The notes below the pieces were generated by a model. The model saw only the letters and a program-made list of their open reading frames with translations, was not told where the DNA came from and searched no databases. A stretch of DNA of 64,000 bases. Source: Amycolatopsis nigrescens CSC17Ta-90. Its GTDB lineage: Bacteria > Actinomycetota > Actinomycetes > Mycobacteriales > Pseudonocardiaceae. The stretch lies in the NCBI RefSeq assembly GCF_000384315.1, contig NZ_ARVW01000001.1, forward strand, positions 9,047,010 through 9,111,009, read 5' to 3'. Numbering within the stretch: the stretch's first letter is position 1; the number at the start of each line of letters is the position of its first letter. The translations under genes and the position numbers were made by a program. Of the stretch, positions 42,451-51,215 are shown piece after piece.

Positions 42451-43482
42451 ATGTCCGAGTTCGAGCGCGCGGAGCTGCGCGCCTTCATCCAGGCACTGCC
42501 CAAGGCCGAGCTGCACGTCCACCTCGTCGGCTCCGCCGGTATCGACACCGTGTTGGCGCTGGCCAAGCGCCGCCCGGAGGCCGGGGTGCCCACCGACCGC
42601 GAGGAACTGGCGCGGTTCTTCACCTTCCGCGACTTCTCGCACTTCCTCACCGTCTACTGGGCGGTCGGCTCGATGGTGCGCGACCGCCACGACGTGCACA
42701 CCCTGGTCACCGGGCTGGCCAAGGACCTGGCCGGCCAGAACGCGCGCTACGCCGAGGTCACCGTGACCCCGTACAACCACCTGCTGGACGGCCTGCCCGG
42801 CGACGAACTGCTCGAAGGGCTGGCCACCGGCCGGGCAGCCGCGGCCGCCGAGCACGGCGTGGAACTCGCCTGGTGCTTCGACATCCCTGGCGAAAAGGGA
42901 GTCGAAGCCGGCCGGGAAACCCTGCTGTTCGCGCTGCGCGAACGCCCCGACGGGCTGGTGTCCTTCGGCCTCGGCGGCCCGGAGGTCGGCGTGGGGCGCG
43001 CCCAGTTCGAGCCGTTCTTCACCGCGGCCCGCGAAGCCGGGCTGCACAGCGTGCCGCACGCCGGCGAGACCAGCGGGCCCGCCACCATCTGGTCCGCCCT
43101 GCACGACCTCGGCGCGGAGCGGATCGGGCACGGCACCAGCTGTGCCGCGGACCCCAGGCTGCTCGCCCATCTGGCCGAGCACCGGATCCCAGTGGAGGTC
43201 TGCCCCACCTCGAACCTGCGCACCCGGCAGGTGGAATCCCTTGCCTCGCACCCGGTCCGGCGCATGCTGGACCACGGGGTGACGGTGACGCTGAACACGG
43301 ACGACCCGCCCATGTTCGGCGCGACGCTGAACGGCGAATACCTCGGAGTGGCCGAGACACTCGGCCTGCGACCGGCCGAAATCGCCCAGCTGGCGCGCAA
43401 TGCGGTACAGGCCGCTTTCCTGCCCGCGCAACGCAAAAGCGACCTGCTCGCGGAGATCGACGCGCTCGTCACAACCGGCTGA
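42451..43482 (+). CDS. add: Adenosine deaminase
   Basis: 343 residues of a metal-dependent TIM barrel hydrolase. Zinc and catalytic motifs are in order: PKAELHVHLVGS, LVSFGLGGPE, HSVPHAGETSGPATIW, RIGHGTSCA and VTLNTDDPPMFGATL. It turns adenosine into inosine for purine salvage. The gene follows a leader ORF and hairpin that may regulate it. Length is normal. Confidence 0.93.
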   Translation: MSEFERAELRAFIQALPKAELHVHLVGSAGIDTVLALAKRRPEAGVPTDREELARFFTFRDFSHFLTVYWAVGSMVRDRHDVHTLVTGLAKDLAGQNARYAEVTVTPYNHLLDGLPGDELLEGLATGRAAAAAEHGVELAWCFDIPGEKGVEAGRETLLFALRERPDGLVSFGLGGPEVGVGRAQFEPFFTAAREAGLHSVPHAGETSGPATIWSALHDLGAERIGHGTSCAADPRLLAHLAEHRIPVEVCPTSNLRTRQVESLASHPVRRMLDHGVTVTLNTDDPPMFGATLNGEYLGVAETLGLRPAEIAQLARNAVQAAFLPAQRKSDLLAEIDALVTTG

Positions 43483-43495
43483 GCGGAAAACCTTG

Positions 43496-43525
43496 TTGCC
43501 GGGTACCGATCTGTTCGCCTAGCGT
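43496..43525 (+). promoter_or_regulatory. Promoter of the 43.5 kb leader RNA
   Basis: TTGCCG at 43496-43501 (or TTGTTG at 43493) and TAGCGT at 43520-43525 form a plausible SigA-type promoter with an 18-base spacer, right after the adenosine deaminase stop. Transcription would begin near 43532. Confidence 0.5.
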
Positions 43526-43531
43526 TGCGGT

Positions 43532-43694
43532 TACACGAGAAGGGAGGTGGTCCGAAGTTGATTGACACTAGGACTCGTGAGGTGACTGTCCGCTAACGGA
43601 CAGCACGCGAAAGGACCCAACGCAGGAGTTGCTTCCGACCACCTGTCGGCTCGTCTCCTGTCCAGCGTGTTTGCCTGATAGCGAATACCAGGCA
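43532..43694 (+). ncRNA. Candidate structured regulatory RNA with a 12-residue ORF
   Basis: The 371-base gap between adenosine deaminase and the GNAT gene holds a very strong ribosome site (GGGAGGTGG, 43542-43550) serving only a mini-ORF. The segment 43545-43557, which includes that site, is complementary over 12 of 13 bases to 43632-43644. A competing local fold pairs CCGAC 43635-43639 with GTCGG 43645-43649 inside CAGGAG 43623-43628 with CTCCTG 43655-43660. A third hairpin holds the ORF stop, and TGCCTG/CAGGCA (43672-43694) may end it. Function is unknown. Confidence 0.5.
43558..43596 (+). CDS. 12-residue leader ORF inside the structured RNA
   Basis: TTG at 43558 lies 7 bases after a GGGAGGTGG ribosome site and opens LIDTRTREVTVR, ending at TAA 43594-43596. 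The stop lies in the 4-base loop of a perfect 7-bp hairpin (CTGTCCG 43586-43592 with CGGACAG 43597-43603). The unusually strong ribosome site for so small a frame argues that translation matters. Confidence 0.45.
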   Translation: MIDTRTREVTVR

Positions 43695-43840
43695 GTCACC
43701 GGACCCCCGATGTTCCCCGGCACCAGTCCGGCCAGGGCCCGAACGGCTGACGACGTTCGGGAGGCGCATCGGGGGTCACCCTTTTCCACGAACTTTCCCC
43801 CGAGGGCACGAAAATCGGTGCGCAGCAAGGTCACCCCGGA

Positions 43841-43846
43841 TACGCT
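43841..43846 (+). promoter_or_regulatory. -10 box of the GNAT gene (leaderless)
   Basis: TACGCT ends 7 bases before the GTG at 43854, which has no ribosome site. This spacing puts the transcription start on the start codon and supports choosing that GTG over in-frame codons further upstream. Confidence 0.5.
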
Positions 43847-43853
43847 CCAGCAC

Positions 43854-44438
43854 GTGCTACGGCCCGAATATCCCCTTCGCACCTCGAGGCTGGTTCTCCG
43901 GCCGTTCCGCCCCGGCGACTTCGAAGAGCTCTACGCCTTGCAGTCCCGCCCGGATGTGGCGCGGTATCTCTACTGGCAGCCGAGGTCCCGCGCGCAGACC
44001 AGGGAGGCGCTGGCAAGGCGGATCGAGCAGAGCACCCTCGAGCGGGAGGGCGACGTGCTCGGCGTGGCGGTCGAACTGGCCGGGACCCAACGGCTGATCG
44101 GCGAGCTCAACCTGGAGTGGCACAGCGCCGAGCACGGCCGGGGCGAGATCGGCTTCATCTTCCATCCCGACCACCAGGGCAAGGGCTACGCCGCCGAAGC
44201 CGCCGTCGAACTGCTGCGGCTCGGTTTCGACCAGCTCGGCCTGCACCGGATCATCGGCCGCTGCGACGCGCGGAACACCCCGTCGGCGGCGCTGATGGAA
44301 GGGCTCGGCATGCGCCGCGAAGCGCATCTCCGGGAGAACGAGATCGTCAAGGGCGAGTGGGCCGACGAGTTCGTCTACGCCATGCTCGCCGCGGACTGGC
44401 AGCGGCGCGACGGCCACCAGGGCAAACCGGCGCGCTAG
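43854..44438 (+). CDS. GNAT family N-acetyltransferase (RimJ/RimL-like)
   Basis: 194 residues opening LRTSRLVLRPFRPGDFEELYAL, the usual start of RimJ/RimL-type acetyltransferases. Acetyl-CoA-binding text follows (IGFIFHPDHQGKGYAAEAAVELLRLGFDQLGLHRIIGRCDARN). The acceptor is unknown: protein N-termini or small amines. The frame is open back to 43629, but the extra residues look like non-coding sequence and overlap the leader RNA, so GTG at 43854 was chosen. Confidence 0.85.
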   Translation: MLRPEYPLRTSRLVLRPFRPGDFEELYALQSRPDVARYLYWQPRSRAQTREALARRIEQSTLEREGDVLGVAVELAGTQRLIGELNLEWHSAEHGRGEIGFIFHPDHQGKGYAAEAAVELLRLGFDQLGLHRIIGRCDARNTPSAALMEGLGMRREAHLRENEIVKGEWADEFVYAMLAADWQRRDGHQGKPAR

Positions 44439-44468
44439 CGCCCGGCGGGCATCAGGCAGCATGTAGCC

Positions 44469-45548
44469 GTGCTCTTCGACAAGGTGGCCCGGCCCGCGAT
44501 GTACCGGCTGGCCAAGAACGACCCGGAAGTGGTGCACGAACGCACCGTCGCCGCGCTCGGCAGGCTCAGCACGCTGTCGCGCCCACTGTCCGTGCTGCGC
44601 CGGTACTACGGCACCGACGACCCGGTGACGGTGTTCGGGCTGCGGTTCCCGAACCGGGTCGGCCTCGCCGCGGGCATGGACAAGGACGGCCGCGCGCTGC
44701 ACGCCTGGCGGGCACTGGGTTTCGGGTTCGTCGAGGCCGGCACGGTGACCAGGCTGGCGCAGCCGGGCAACCCGAAGCCGCGGCTGTTCGACCTGCCGGA
44801 CAGCGAGGCCGTGATCAACCGGATGGGCTTCAACAACGCCGGCGCCGACGCGCTCGCCGAACGGCTCGTCACCAGGGGCAGGCCGCCGATCCCGCTGGGC
44901 ATCAGCATCGGCAAGTCCAAGGCCGCCGCACTGGAGGACGCGGTCGCCGACTACCAGGCGTCGCTGCGCTCGCTGTACCCGCACGCGGACTACTTCGCGA
45001 TCAACGTCAGCTCGCCCAACACTCCCGGCCTGCGCGCGCTGCAGGACCGGTCCGCGCTCGGCGAGCTGCTGGCCGAGCTGCGCGACACCTCCCGTGCCCT
45101 CGCCGGGAAAGCTGGCAGGGCGCCCACTCCCCTGCTGGTGAAGGTCGCCCCCGACCTGTCCGAGGACGCGCTCGCCGAGCTGCTGGAGGTGTGCGGCGAG
45201 TACGACGTGGCCGGCCTGATCGCCACCAACACCACCCTCGCCAGGAACGGACTGGCCGGCACCGACGAGCACCTCGCCGGGGAGACCGGCGGGCTGTCCG
45301 GCGCTCCGCTGGCCGCGCGCGCCCGCGAGGTGGTGCGGTTCGTGCACGAGCGGACCGAGGGGAAGCTGCCGATCATCGGCGTCGGCGGGGTGCTCAGCGC
45401 CTCCGACGCCCAGCGGCTGCTCGACGCCGGCGCGAGCCTGGTCCAGCTCTACACCGGTTTCGCCCTGCACGGTCCCGGCCTGGTCCGGCGGGTCGGCCGC
45501 GGCCTCGCCGACCCGCACCGCCCCGGCTCCCAACCACGCTGGCCCTGA
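44469..45548 (+). CDS. pyrD: Dihydroorotate dehydrogenase (quinone), class 2
   Basis: 359 residues. The N-terminal membrane-associating helices of class 2 enzymes are present. FMN-barrel text includes [16 protein letters not shown], the catalytic serine in [17 protein letters not shown], and the phosphate-binding [21 protein letters not shown] with LVQLYTGF. It oxidises dihydroorotate to orotate with quinone as acceptor, in pyrimidine synthesis. GTG start at 44469. A family-B palindrome follows. Confidence 0.95.
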   Translation: MLFDKVARPAMYRLAKNDPEVVHERTVAALGRLSTLSRPLSVLRRYYGTDDPVTVFGLRFPNRVGLAAGMDKDGRALHAWRALGFGFVEAGTVTRLAQPGNPKPRLFDLPDSEAVINRMGFNNAGADALAERLVTRGRPPIPLGISIGKSKAAALEDAVADYQASLRSLYPHADYFAINVSSPNTPGLRALQDRSALGELLAELRDTSRALAGKAGRAPTPLLVKVAPDLSEDALAELLEVCGEYDVAGLIATNTTLARNGLAGTDEHLAGETGGLSGAPLAARAREVVRFVHERTEGKLPIIGVGGVLSASDAQRLLDAGASLVQLYTGFALHGPGLVRRVGRGLADPHRPGSQPRWP

Positions 45549-45569
45549 CGGCGGCCCGGCCCGTACAAG

Positions 45570-45616
45570 CCCAATGTGACGTTTGGCTCGTTCTAGTGGC
45601 CGAACGTCACGTTGGG
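45570..45616. terminator. Dispersed palindrome family B, copy 2 (inverted)
   Basis: Arms CCCAATGTGACGTTTGGC and GCCGAACGTCACGTTGGG (two mismatches) flank the loop TCGTTCTAGTG, the exact reverse complement of the loop in copy 1. It lies between the convergent stops of pyrD and the allophanate hydrolase gene. Confidence 0.75.
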
Positions 45617-45632
45617 CGGGTCGCGGCCGGAG

Positions 45633-47372
45633 CTATTCGGTGGAGCCGGTGGCGCTGAGGTAGCCGAGGTAGGCGCGCCAGCCGCCGTGGCCGGTGATGT
45701 CCATGGCCGCCGCAGCGGCCACCGAGTCGCACTGGAAGCCGATCACGGTGTCCCCGTCGGCGAGTTCGATCGCGCCCATGCTCATCGGCGCGCGCAGCCG
45801 GGCCAGGAACCGGCCGAGCCCGGCGGGGGCGATCCGCCAGCGTTCCCCGACCAGCGAGGAACCATCGGCGGCCCGCAGCACACCGGGCACCGGCGGCGCG
45901 CTCGGCAGCGCAACCATCCGGTACTGCTCGGCGGTCCTCGCTTCGCCGAGGAACCGCGCACCCAGCTCGACCAGCTGCCCGTTCAGCGGCTGGCCGCGCA
46001 GCCGCGCGCCGAACACGATCAGGTCGATTCCCGGTGCGGGATAAGGATGTGCGGCCTGTTCACCGGTGAGCAGGGCGGCCACGTCGATGGCGATCTGGTC
46101 GTCGAACGCGCGGGTCAGCACGGTCACCCCGAACGGGCCGCCGTCCGCGGTGCCCGCCGGTACCGCGACCGCGGCGAGGTCGAGCGGGTTGGCGAAGCTC
46201 GCGTAACCACCGGTGCGCTTGGGCACGCCGACCGGGTCCGCTTCGACCTCGGCGATCGACGGATGCCCGGCGGCGGTGGGCACCAGCAACGCGTCGAAGG
46301 GGGCCAGCGCGGCGGCGGTTTCGGCCCGCAACTCGTCGAGCCGGGCCTGGTCCGCGGAAAGCCGGTGCGCGGGCAGCTCACCGGCGGCGAGGATGATGCC
46401 GGCGACCACCGGGTCCACCTGGTCGCGATGCCGCTCGATGAACTCGCCGACCGCCGCGTACCGCTCGGCCACCAGCGCGCCGTCGTAGAGCAGCGCGCCG
46501 GCGGCCAGGAACGGCCGCAGGTCCACCGTTGCGACCACCACTCCTGCCGCCCGCAAAGTGTCTACTGTGGACTGAAAGCGGCGGCGGGCGTCCGCGGACA
46601 GTGGAGCCAGCGCGGCATCGTCGGGCACGGCCAGCCGCGGCCGCTCCCCCGCGCTCAGCCGCACCGCCTCCGGCCAGCTCCGGCTCCGCGGGTCGGCACT
46701 GTCCTGGCCGGTCATCGCTTCGAGCGCGAGCTGGCCCTCGGCCAGTGTCCGCGCGAAAACGCTCAAGCAGTCGTAGGACGGTGAAGCCGGCACCACCCCG
46801 GTCTTCGGCATCAGCCCGAGGGTGGGCTTGAGCCCGACGATCCCGTTGAACGCGGCCGGCACCCGGCCGGATCCGGCGGTGTCGGTACCGACTGCGAGAT
46901 CGGCGAAACCCAGCGCCACGGCGACCGCGGAACCCGCGCTGGACCCGCCGGCCACCCGGTCCGGCCGGCCCGCGGCACGGACCGGCGCCCCGGCGGTCCG
47001 AGTGCCGGCCAAGCCGGTGGCGAACTGGTCCATCGCGGTCTTGCCGAGCACCACGGCGCCGGCCGCGACCAGCCGCCGCACCGCGGTGGCGCTGGTTTCC
47101 GGCAGATAGCCGTAGGCGGGACAGCCCGCGGTGGTCACCATTCCGGCAACGTCCACATTGTCCTTGACCGCGAGCAGCGCGCCGGCCAGCGGCAGCCGCT
47201 CACCAGCTCGTGCCCGTGCCGCGACACCCTCCGCCTCGGCCAGCACTTCTTCTTGCGGGCGCAGGAAATTCCACACCTCGGGCCGGTCGGCCTCAGCAAT
47301 CCGCCGGTACACGGCGGGCACCCGGCGCGGCAGCTCGTCCGGCGCGAACCGGGCAGTGTCCACTCGGTCCAC
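45633..47372 (-). CDS. atzF: Allophanate hydrolase (AtzF type)
   Basis: About 579 residues. An amidase-signature domain carries the Lys of GALLAVKDNVDVAGM, the cis-Ser of GGSSAGSAVAVALGF and the nucleophilic Ser region GTDTAGSGRVPAAFNGIVGL. The C-terminal domain (LIVFGARLRGQPLNGQLVELG, ending MDITGHGGWRAYLGYL) is the AtzF/allophanate-hydrolase extension. It splits allophanate to ammonia and CO2. No urea carboxylase gene lies next to it here. GTG at 47372 or 47363; a longer frame into pspM is rejected. Confidence 0.88.
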   Translation of the reverse strand: MDRVDTARFAPDELPRRVPAVYRRIAEADRPEVWNFLRPQEEVLAEAEGVAARARAGERLPLAGALLAVKDNVDVAGMVTTAGCPAYGYLPETSATAVRRLVAAGAVVLGKTAMDQFATGLAGTRTAGAPVRAAGRPDRVAGGSSAGSAVAVALGFADLAVGTDTAGSGRVPAAFNGIVGLKPTLGLMPKTGVVPASPSYDCLSVFARTLAEGQLALEAMTGQDSADPRSRSWPEAVRLSAGERPRLAVPDDAALAPLSADARRRFQSTVDTLRAAGVVVATVDLRPFLAAGALLYDGALVAERYAAVGEFIERHRDQVDPVVAGIILAAGELPAHRLSADQARLDELRAETAAALAPFDALLVPTAAGHPSIAEVEADPVGVPKRTGGYASFANPLDLAAVAVPAGTADGGPFGVTVLTRAFDDQIAIDVAALLTGEQAAHPYPAPGIDLIVFGARLRGQPLNGQLVELGARFLGEARTAEQYRMVALPSAPPVPGVLRAADGSSLVGERWRIAPAGLGRFLARLRAPMSMGAIELADGDTVIGFQCDSVAAAAAMDITGHGGWRAYLGYLSATGSTE

Positions 47373-47386
47373 TCGAGACGGCCGGT

Positions 47387-48379
47387 TCAGGAAAGTTCGC
47401 GCAGCGCGATGGCGAGACCGGCGAGCCGGTCGGTGGCGTCGGTGAGCGCTTCCTTGGAGGTCTGCACCCCGCCGCTGCTCGCGGCGACCGCGCGGCCGGC
47501 CGCGGCGACCAGGGTGCCGTAGCCCTCCAGGCCGTCGTCGAGCTGCTCGCGCAGGGTGCTGATGGCCGACTCCAGCGCGGTCCGCTCCCCTTCGGGCGCG
47601 GTGTTCTTTGCCCGCTCGATGGCCTGGATCCTGGCCGCCAGCCCGCGCAGCGCGGCCGCGGCCTCGGCGGCGGTCGCCTGCGCGTCCTCGACCGAGACCT
47701 CCGGCACCGCGGTAGTGCCCACCGAACTGGGCGTGGCCAGCTGCCGGAGCAGTTCGGCCAGCGACGCCTCGGACTCGGCGAGCCGTTCCATCGGCGCCCT
47801 CGCCGACGAGCTCGCCGGCGGCAACGGTGGTGGAGCGGCCGACGCCGCCGGCAGCTGGACCTTCTTCAGCTGGTGCAGCCGGGTACCCGAGCGCACCCCG
47901 AGCGCGCCGAACACCACGACCCCGGCGATCCCGGAGAACGCGCTGGTCAGCCCGGCTTCCATGCCGGCGAACCCGAGGAAGCCGGCGACCGCGTACAGCC
48001 CGAACAGGATGGTGAGCACGATCCACAGGGTCAGCGCCCTGGAGGTGCGCCGCTTACGGCGTTCCAGCTTGGCCGCGGGCTCGTTCCAGCGCTCCCACTT
48101 GGACCGCACCTCGGCGATCCCCGGCAGGTCCGCCGGCAAGGACACCCCGGCCGGCATCGGCATCCGGGGCCGGGCGGGCCGTTCCGGACTGGCCGGCACC
48201 GCGGGCGTCTCCGGCCGGTCCGATGCCTGACGCTGGTCGGCGGGCGGGAAGTAACGCTGCACCTTCGCCTGTGCCCGCTGCGCCTTCTCCTGTGCCCGCT
48301 GCGCGTAGTCGGGTAAGCGTTCGATGTGCTGTTCAAGCTTCTCGTTGAACTTGCTGAAATCCCGCTTACCCGACCCCAT
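47387..48379 (-). CDS. pspM: Phage-shock envelope stress protein PspM
   Basis: 330 residues. A cytoplasmic N-terminal half holds a short coiled coil (DYAQRAQEKAQRAQAKVQRYF). Two close membrane helices (ALTLWIVLTILFGLYAVAGFLGF and AGVVVFGALGV) are followed by a helical Ala/Glu-rich C-terminal half. This matches PspM, the membrane partner downstream of pspA in the mycobacterial envelope-stress system. It lies 38 bases after pspA. Confidence 0.82.
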   Translation of the reverse strand: MGSGKRDFSKFNEKLEQHIERLPDYAQRAQEKAQRAQAKVQRYFPPADQRQASDRPETPAVPASPERPARPRMPMPAGVSLPADLPGIAEVRSKWERWNEPAAKLERRKRRTSRALTLWIVLTILFGLYAVAGFLGFAGMEAGLTSAFSGIAGVVVFGALGVRSGTRLHQLKKVQLPAASAAPPPLPPASSSARAPMERLAESEASLAELLRQLATPSSVGTTAVPEVSVEDAQATAAEAAAALRGLAARIQAIERAKNTAPEGERTALESAISTLREQLDDGLEGYGTLVAAAGRAVAASSGGVQTSKEALTDATDRLAGLAIALRELS

Positions 48380-48417
48380 CGCGTGCCCCTCCGAATGAAA
48401 CCCCGCCTGACTGGCGG

Positions 48418-49275
48418 CTAGGCCTGCTTCTTCTGCTGCTCGGCCTGGACGGCAGCCTGGATCTCCTTCTGGATGTCCGCGGAGGGCTGGGTCGCCGCGG
48501 CCGGGGCCGAGGAGCCAGCACTCGAGGACCCGTCGGTCACCTGAGCCACCGAGTCGCCCTTCATCGAAGCGCGGATCTGCTCGAGCCTGCTGTGCCCGGC
48601 CATCTGCGTGGTCGACTGCTGGACCTCCAGCATCCGGCCCTGCACCGAGTTCTCCGCCAGCTCCGCGGAGCCGAGCGCCGTCGTGTAGCGCTTTTCGATC
48701 TTCTCGCGCACCTCGTCCAGCGAGGGCGTGTTGCCCGGCGCGGCCAGCTCGGTCATCGAGTTCAGCGAAGCGGAGACCTTCTCCTGCATCTTGGCCTGCT
48801 CCAACTGCGAGAGCAGCTTGGTGCGCTCGGCCAGCTTCTGCTGCAGCATGCTGGAGTTGCGCTCGACGGCCTGCTTGGCCTTCGCCGCCGCCTGCAGCGA
48901 CTGGTCGTGCAGCGTCTTCAGGTCCTCGATGCTCTGCTCGGCGGTGACCAGCTGGGCGGCGAAGCTCTCGGCCGCGGTCTCGAACTGCTGCGCCTTCGCC
49001 TCGTCACCCTTGCTGCGCGCGTCGTCGGCGAGCACCAGCGACTGCCGGGTGGAAGCCTGCAGCTTCTCCACCTCGCCGAGCTGACGGTTGAGCTTCATCT
49101 CCAGCTGCCGCTGGTTGCCGATCACCGAAGCGGCCTGCTGGGAGAGCGCCTGGTGGTTGCGCTGTGCCTCCTCGATGGCCTGCTGGATCTGCACCTTCGG
49201 GTCGGCATGCTCGTCAATCTTCGACGAGAACGCCGCCATCAGGTACTTCCAGAACTTCACGAAAGGGTTGGCCAT
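48418..49275 (-). CDS. pspA: Phage shock protein A (PspA/IM30)
   Basis: 285 residues, nearly all coiled coil: amphipathic start [22 protein letters not shown], then long heptad-rich helices ([23 protein letters not shown] and onward) and a Ser/Ala-rich tail. It is an ESCRT-III-like protein that coats and repairs the inner membrane under stress and, in mycobacteria, also restrains ClgR. GAGGAGA precedes the ATG. A strong hairpin upstream separates it from clgR. Confidence 0.94.
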   Translation of the reverse strand: MANPFVKFWKYLMAAFSSKIDEHADPKVQIQQAIEEAQRNHQALSQQAASVIGNQRQLEMKLNRQLGEVEKLQASTRQSLVLADDARSKGDEAKAQQFETAAESFAAQLVTAEQSIEDLKTLHDQSLQAAAKAKQAVERNSSMLQQKLAERTKLLSQLEQAKMQEKVSASLNSMTELAAPGNTPSLDEVREKIEKRYTTALGSAELAENSVQGRMLEVQQSTTQMAGHSRLEQIRASMKGDSVAQVTDGSSSAGSSAPAAATQPSADIQKEIQAAVQAEQQKKQA

Positions 49276-49507
49276 CTCCTCCGCCTGCCTTCTTGCGTCC
49301 CACGGTCTTGTTGAGCCTGGGGCGTGAGTGTCGTCTCCCCTGACCGGAGTACCGCGGAAAGCACGGCGCATCCGGTCTGGTCACACAACGTCCCGACCCC
49401 GGCGTTGGGTTCCATCGTGTCAGGTTGACGCCCGCCGTTCCAGGCGACCCCGGGGTAATTCAGGGATGGCCCCGACCTGCCCCCTGTCCCGGTCCCCCTG
49501 GGGAACG

Positions 49508-49541
49508 ACGAGGACCCCGGGCCGGAGCCCGGGGTCCTCGT
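49508..49541. terminator. Strong hairpin between clgR and pspA
   Basis: ACGAGGACCCCGGG (49508-49521) pairs perfectly over 14 bases with CCCGGGGTCCTCGT (49528-49541), loop CCGGAG. It starts 16 bases after the clgR stop. The remaining gap of about 230 bases to pspA must then hold a separate pspA promoter, which I could not place. Confidence 0.7.
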
Positions 49542-49556
49542 GAACACTGGCTGTCA

Positions 49557-49997
49557 TCAAGCTGCCACGGTCACCATTTTCGGCGAGCTGATGGTGGTGC
49601 GCAGGGCGGGCCCGAGCATGCCACCCGCCACCCTCAGGTCCGCGAGATCGTTGCCGATCACGCTGTTCACCAGGCGGCCGCCCTCGAACTCGCCGGTGCC
49701 CGACTCCGCCTTCGCCGGCTCCGGGACGGCGCGCTCGTCCACCGGCGCCACCTGGACGTTGTCCAGCGCGGAGACGTCCGCGGCCACGTTGTGCAGCAGT
49801 TCGCCCAAGGGCAGCTCGAGCGCCTCGCAGATGGACGCCAGCAGCTCGCTGGACGCTTCCTTCTGGCCGCGCTCCACCTCCGAGAGGTAACCGAGGCTCA
49901 CTCTGGCGGCACGGGAGATGTCGCGCAGCGTGCGACGTTGGTTGGTGCGGGCATGACGGAGCCGATCACCGATCGCCTCACGCAACAGCACGGTCAT
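49557..49997 (-). CDS. clgR: Transcriptional regulator ClgR
   Basis: 146 residues with an N-terminal helix-turn-helix of the XRE kind: [23 protein letters not shown] followed by [23 protein letters not shown]. ClgR activates clp protease and psp genes and is itself destroyed by ClpP proteases. The C-terminus ends ...VTVAA, a fitting degron. It sits downstream of cinA and upstream of pspA as in mycobacteria. ATG at 49997, with GTG at 50000 as an alternative. Confidence 0.92.
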   Translation of the reverse strand: MTVLLREAIGDRLRHARTNQRRTLRDISRAARVSLGYLSEVERGQKEASSELLASICEALELPLGELLHNVAADVSALDNVQVAPVDERAVPEPAKAESGTGEFEGGRLVNSVIGNDLADLRVAGGMLGPALRTTISSPKMVTVAA

Positions 49998-50076
49998 CAC
50001 GCGCCTCCCTTCCAGAACTCTTACCGACCACGTTACCGAGTCGACCCCCTGATCCGCAGGAGTTAACAGGTGCGTA

Positions 50077-50087
50077 CGCCAAGGGCG
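50077..50087 (+). promoter_or_regulatory. Candidate ClgR box in front of clgR
   Basis: CGCCAAGGGCG with its flanks (GTA before, AAC after) fits the CGC-N5-GCG core and nearly all of the wider ClgR consensus known from corynebacteria and streptomycetes. It lies about 80 bases upstream of the clgR start, suggesting self-activation. Confidence 0.5.
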
Positions 50088-50097
50088 AACGCGGAGA

Positions 50098-50580
50098 TCA
50101 GCTCAAATGTTCCCCGAGCAGGTCCAACGCGGCGATCACCGAGGCCGCCCGCACCGCCGGACGGTCCCCGCTGAAAGTACTGGTCCGGACCGTGCGCACG
50201 CCAGCCCCGGCCAGGCCGATGTGCACGGTGCCGGGTGCCACGCCGTCCTGGCCGGCCGGCCCGGCCACCCCGGTCAGGCCGAGGCCCCAGTCCGCGCCGC
50301 ACCGGTCCCGCGCGCCCTCCGCGAGCTGCGCCGCGACCTCGGGATGCACCGCGCCGTGCTCGGCGAGCAGTGCCGGGTCGACCCCGGCCAGTGCGGTCTT
50401 CAGCTCGGTGGCGTAGACGACCAGCCCGCCGCGCACCACGGCGCTGGCCCCCGGGACGGTGGTCAGGGTGGCGCAGACCAGGCCCGCGGTCAGCGACTCC
50501 GCGGTCGCCACCGTCTGGGCGAGCCGGGTCAGCGCGGAGACGACCTGCTCGGCCCGGCTCCCCGGCACCGGCTCGCTCAC
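50098..50580 (-). CDS. cinA: CinA C-terminal domain protein (nicotinamide nucleotide amidase type)
   Basis: 160 residues matching the CinA C-terminal domain alone: [44 protein letters not shown] and [22 protein letters not shown]. This domain (PncC) deamidates nicotinamide mononucleotide in NAD recycling. The GTG start overlaps the pgsA stop (GTGA). The same gene order rimO, pgsA, cinA, clgR is common in actinobacteria. Confidence 0.92.
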   Translation of the reverse strand: MSEPVPGSRAEQVVSALTRLAQTVATAESLTAGLVCATLTTVPGASAVVRGGLVVYATELKTALAGVDPALLAEHGAVHPEVAAQLAEGARDRCGADWGLGLTGVAGPAGQDGVAPGTVHIGLAGAGVRTVRTSTFSGDRPAVRAASVIAALDLLGEHLS

Positions 50581-51215
50581 GGCCCGGAGGTGGCCCGCTT
50601 GCCGGCGGCCCGGAGCCGCAGCGCGCGCAGCACGTAGTCGATCCCGGTGACCACGGTCAGCACCACCGCGGCGCCCATCAGCACCCAGCGGACCGGTTCC
50701 ACCTGCGGCGGCAGCGGCAGCAGGTAGGCGACGATCGCGGCGACCTGGGTCATCGTCTTCGCCTTGCCGCCGCGGCTGGCCGGGATCACGCCGTGCCGGA
50801 TCACCCAGAACCGCAGCAGCGTGATGCCGATCTCGCGGACCGCGATCAGCGCGGTCACCCACCAGCCGAGCTCGCCGAGCAGGCTGAGCCCGACCAGCGC
50901 GGCGCCGATCAGCGCCTTGTCCGCGATCGGGTCGGCGATCTTGCCGAAGTCGGTGATCAGCCCGTACCGGCGGGCCACCCAGCCGTCGATCTGATCGGTC
51001 AGCGAAGCGATCGCGAACAGGGCGGTGGCCACCGAGCGCCACATCGTGTCGGTGCCGTCCCCGCTGAACAGCGCGATCACGAACAGCGGCACCATGGCCA
51101 GCCTGGACAGGGTCAGGAAGTTGGCGATGTTGAGCGTGGGCACCGGTGTCGGCGGCGGCGTGTGCGCTTCGTGCCCTTCGCCGGTTTCCGCTGAGCCGCT
51201 GGTCGCGGCACTCAC
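50577..51215 (-). CDS. pgsA: CDP-diacylglycerol--glycerol-3-phosphate phosphatidyltransferase
   Basis: 212 residues with four to five helices and the CDP-alcohol phosphotransferase motif in full: [20 protein letters not shown] followed by ADPIAD (DxxDGxxAR...GxxxDxxxD). It makes phosphatidylglycerol phosphate, or a relative, at the membrane. GTG at 51215 overlaps the rimO stop (GTGA). A longer frame into rimO is rejected as a frame shadow. Confidence 0.93.
   Translation of the reverse strand: MSAATSGSAETGEGHEAHTPPPTPVPTLNIANFLTLSRLAMVPLFVIALFSGDGTDTMWRSVATALFAIASLTDQIDGWVARRYGLITDFGKIADPIADKALIGAALVGLSLLGELGWWVTALIAVREIGITLLRFWVIRHGVIPASRGGKAKTMTQVAAIVAYLLPLPPQVEPVRWVLMGAAVVLTVVTGIDYVLRALRLRAAGKRATSGP

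Noticed and set aside
43629..43853. N-terminal extension of the GNAT protein
   Set aside because: It would overlap the structured RNA, lacks the family pattern, and a -10 box 7 bases before the 43854 GTG favours the shorter form.
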